7,139 nt of DNA, taken from assembly GCA_015493425.1 (NCBI GenBank), contig WGDG01000247.1:1-7139 (forward strand). Direction: 5' to 3'. Position numbers and translations under genes: made by a program. Position 1 is the stretch's first letter. Each line of letters starts with the position of its first letter. The notes beneath the pieces are model-generated. The model searched no databases. It had not been told where the DNA came from and worked only from the letters and a program-made list of their open reading frames with translations. Source of the stretch: Sulfurovum sp. GTDB taxonomy: Bacteria > Campylobacterota > Campylobacteria > Campylobacterales > Sulfurovaceae. Below, piece after piece: positions 5,813 to 7,139 of this stretch.

Positions 5813-7126
5813 ATGCGAAGCATCGGACTATTGGGCGCAATCTCTATCGGAATCGGCGGTATGGTCGGCGGAGGAATCTTCGCCGTTTTGGGTGAAGCGG
5901 TATCACTGGCACACGGGGCGACGGCTGTGGCATTTGCCATTGCCGGGCTTGTCGCCATCCTCACAGCATACTCCTACGCCAAACTCTCCGTTGCCTACCC
6001 CAGTGAGGGAGGGACGGTCACGTTCATAGACAAAGCCTTTGGGGACAACATCCTCTCGGGCAGTGTCAACCTGATGCTCTGGCTCAGTTACCTGGTGACC
6101 ATTTCGCTCTATGCAACCGCATTTGCCTATTACGGTGAAACCTTTTTCACTCAGAAAAGCGTCTGGTTACACCACGGGCTCATTACCGCTGCTATCATCA
6201 TCCCGGCACTCATCAATCTTGTGAGTGCCTCGTTTGTCGGGAAAAGCGAAACGGTCATCGTCATACTCAAAGTCTCCATTCTGGTATTGGTCATCGTTGC
6301 AGGTGCTTCCCATGTCGATCCGGAACGGATGTCACCGGAGCACTGGGGGACACCACTTTCCATTGTTACTGCTGGAATGATCATCTTTGTCGCCTATGAG
6401 GGCTTCGAACTCATTGCGAACTCCGCAGAAGACATTGTCAAACCGGCAAAGAACCTGCCGCGTGCTTTCTACGCTTCAGTCATCATTGTTATCGCGCTCT
6501 ATGTGCTCATCTCCATTATTACCGTTGGCAGTGTACCCGAAGCTGCACTCATGAAAGCTAAAGACTACGCCCTTGCCATCGCTGCACAGCCTTCGCTGGG
6601 ACATACCGGCTTCGTACTCGTTGCCTCTGCCGCTCTGCTCTCAACCTTCTCTGCCATCAATGCCACCATTTACGGCAATGCAAGGCTGGGCTACATCATC
6701 GCCAAATACGGCAAGCTGCCCCGCTCTTTGATGGATGAGGGTAAACGCTCAGGCGTCCCTTTCAAAGGGGTACTTTACACCACCGCGTTGAGCCTTATTT
6801 TGGCCAATACCATTGATCTGACACAGATCGCCATCATCGGAAGTGCAGGCTTTTTGCTCATCTTCTTCCTTGTCAATGTCAGTGCCTACCGTCTCCATCA
6901 AACCATCGGCGCCAGCCGTCTCATCTTGCTGACCTCGTCCACACTGGCATTTCTTGCACTCTGTACCCTGCTGCTGCACACCTATCGCACCAACCCCGAT
7001 GCAGTGATGATCTTTATGGGATTCATCATCATCTCCGGTATGTTCGAACTAATCTACGGGCGCTATGTCCGCGGTCAAATTTTTAACAGAACATATCCTG
7101 TAGCTTCACACAAAGAGAAAAAGTAG
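5813..7126 (+). CDS. APC-superfamily amino-acid permease
   Basis: A 437-residue inner-membrane transporter of the amino acid-polyamine-organocation superfamily, likely importing an amino acid or related cation by proton coupling; the substrate is not determinable here. Helix 1 carries the unwound substrate-binding motif GGMVGGGIF at 15-23. Twelve hydrophobic segments can be placed at about 4-27, 35-58, 82-107, 118-140, 146-165, 185-203, 219-241, 262-290, 318-333, 337-358, 367-390 and 395-415. Helix 6 and its following loop show the family pattern FVAYEGFELIANSAEDI (192-208) then KNLPRAF (213-219). Lys153 in helix 5 is placed like Lys158 of the archaeal proton-coupled ApcT, which supports proton rather than sodium coupling, though this rests on alignment by eye. 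The start has only a modest AAAGG site six bases upstream. The C-terminus is short, basic and cytoplasmic (SHKEKK). The length is normal and there is no sign of frameshift. It has its own promoter downstream of the BI-1 gene. Confidence 0.94.
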   Translation: MRSIGLLGAISIGIGGMVGGGIFAVLGEAVSLAHGATAVAFAIAGLVAILTAYSYAKLSVAYPSEGGTVTFIDKAFGDNILSGSVNLMLWLSYLVTISLYATAFAYYGETFFTQKSVWLHHGLITAAIIIPALINLVSASFVGKSETVIVILKVSILVLVIVAGASHVDPERMSPEHWGTPLSIVTAGMIIFVAYEGFELIANSAEDIVKPAKNLPRAFYASVIIVIALYVLISIITVGSVPEAALMKAKDYALAIAAQPSLGHTGFVLVASAALLSTFSAINATIYGNARLGYIIAKYGKLPRSLMDEGKRSGVPFKGVLYTTALSLILANTIDLTQIAIIGSAGFLLIFFLVNVSAYRLHQTIGASRLILLTSSTLAFLALCTLLLHTYRTNPDAVMIFMGFIIISGMFELIYGRYVRGQIFNRTYPVASHKEKK

Positions 7127-7137
7127 TTAACTTTTTT
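7118..7137 (+). terminator. Weak hairpin and T-run after the permease gene
   Basis: AAAAAGT (7118-7124) pairs with ACTTTTT (7130-7136) around the loop AGTTA, and the run of six T ends at 7137. The stem includes the TAG stop of the permease. It has only one G-C pair per arm region, so it would be a weak terminator, and the window ends two bases later, so a fuller structure downstream cannot be excluded. Confidence 0.35.
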
Positions 7138-7139
7138 CC

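Noticed and set aside
1..7139. Defence system, prophage, insertion sequence, CRISPR array, toxin-antitoxin pair or RNA gene
   Set aside because: All coding space is taken by recognisable housekeeping, transport or regulatory genes apart from the 174-residue helical protein; gaps are at most 130 bases and hold no direct-repeat array, terminal inverted repeats or tRNA-like folds.

Overview
The window is an ordinary-looking bacterial chromosome segment: seven genes, dense packing, no mobile elements, no tRNA or rRNA, no CRISPR. By eye GC is close to half. The gene set (phosphoenolpyruvate synthase next to enolase, a Crp/Fnr regulator, a DedA protein, a BI-1 protein, an APC permease) and the promoter style (near-perfect TATAAT boxes, one preceded by a T-tract and lacking a convincing -35) suggest a sulfur- or hydrogen-oxidising Campylobacterota, for example a Sulfurovum- or Sulfurimonas-like organism. 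That placement is an inference from style and protein feel, not a database result.

Left part, minus strand (1-2963): ppsA (549-2963) is followed 9 bases later by the start of eno, whose 3' part runs off the window at base 1. The eno Shine-Dalgarno overlaps the ppsA stop codon, so the two are almost certainly one transcript. Together they are the two steps that lift pyruvate through PEP to 2-phosphoglycerate, the entry into gluconeogenesis and, in autotrophs using the reductive TCA cycle, the way fixed carbon reaches sugars. A 126-base gap (2964-3089) upstream holds a candidate ppsA promoter and a perfect 10-bp stem-loop whose T-run lies on the plus strand.

Middle, minus strand (3090-4920): three tightly coupled genes, transcribed in the order helical protein of unknown function (4920 to 4396), Crp/Fnr-type regulator (4406 to 3675), DedA-family membrane protein (3671 to 3090). 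The first two overlap by 11 bases and the last two are 3 bases apart. The regulator lacks the cAMP-binding signature and has an atypical recognition helix. A CAATA-N4-TATTG palindrome with Crp/Fnr-like geometry sits in the divergent promoter region and is a plausible autoregulatory operator.

Right part, plus strand (5051-7126): a seven-helix BI-1/YccA family protein from a clear TATAAT promoter, then a twelve-helix APC-superfamily amino-acid permease with its own TTGATT-N17-TATAAT promoter whose -35 box overlaps the BI-1 stop codon. A weak hairpin with a T-run follows the permease at the window edge.

I found no exotic system. The parts most worth checking are the three-gene regulator operon with its unknown helical partner, the putative operator, the DedA protein that lacks a normally essential arginine, and the oddly oriented hairpin.
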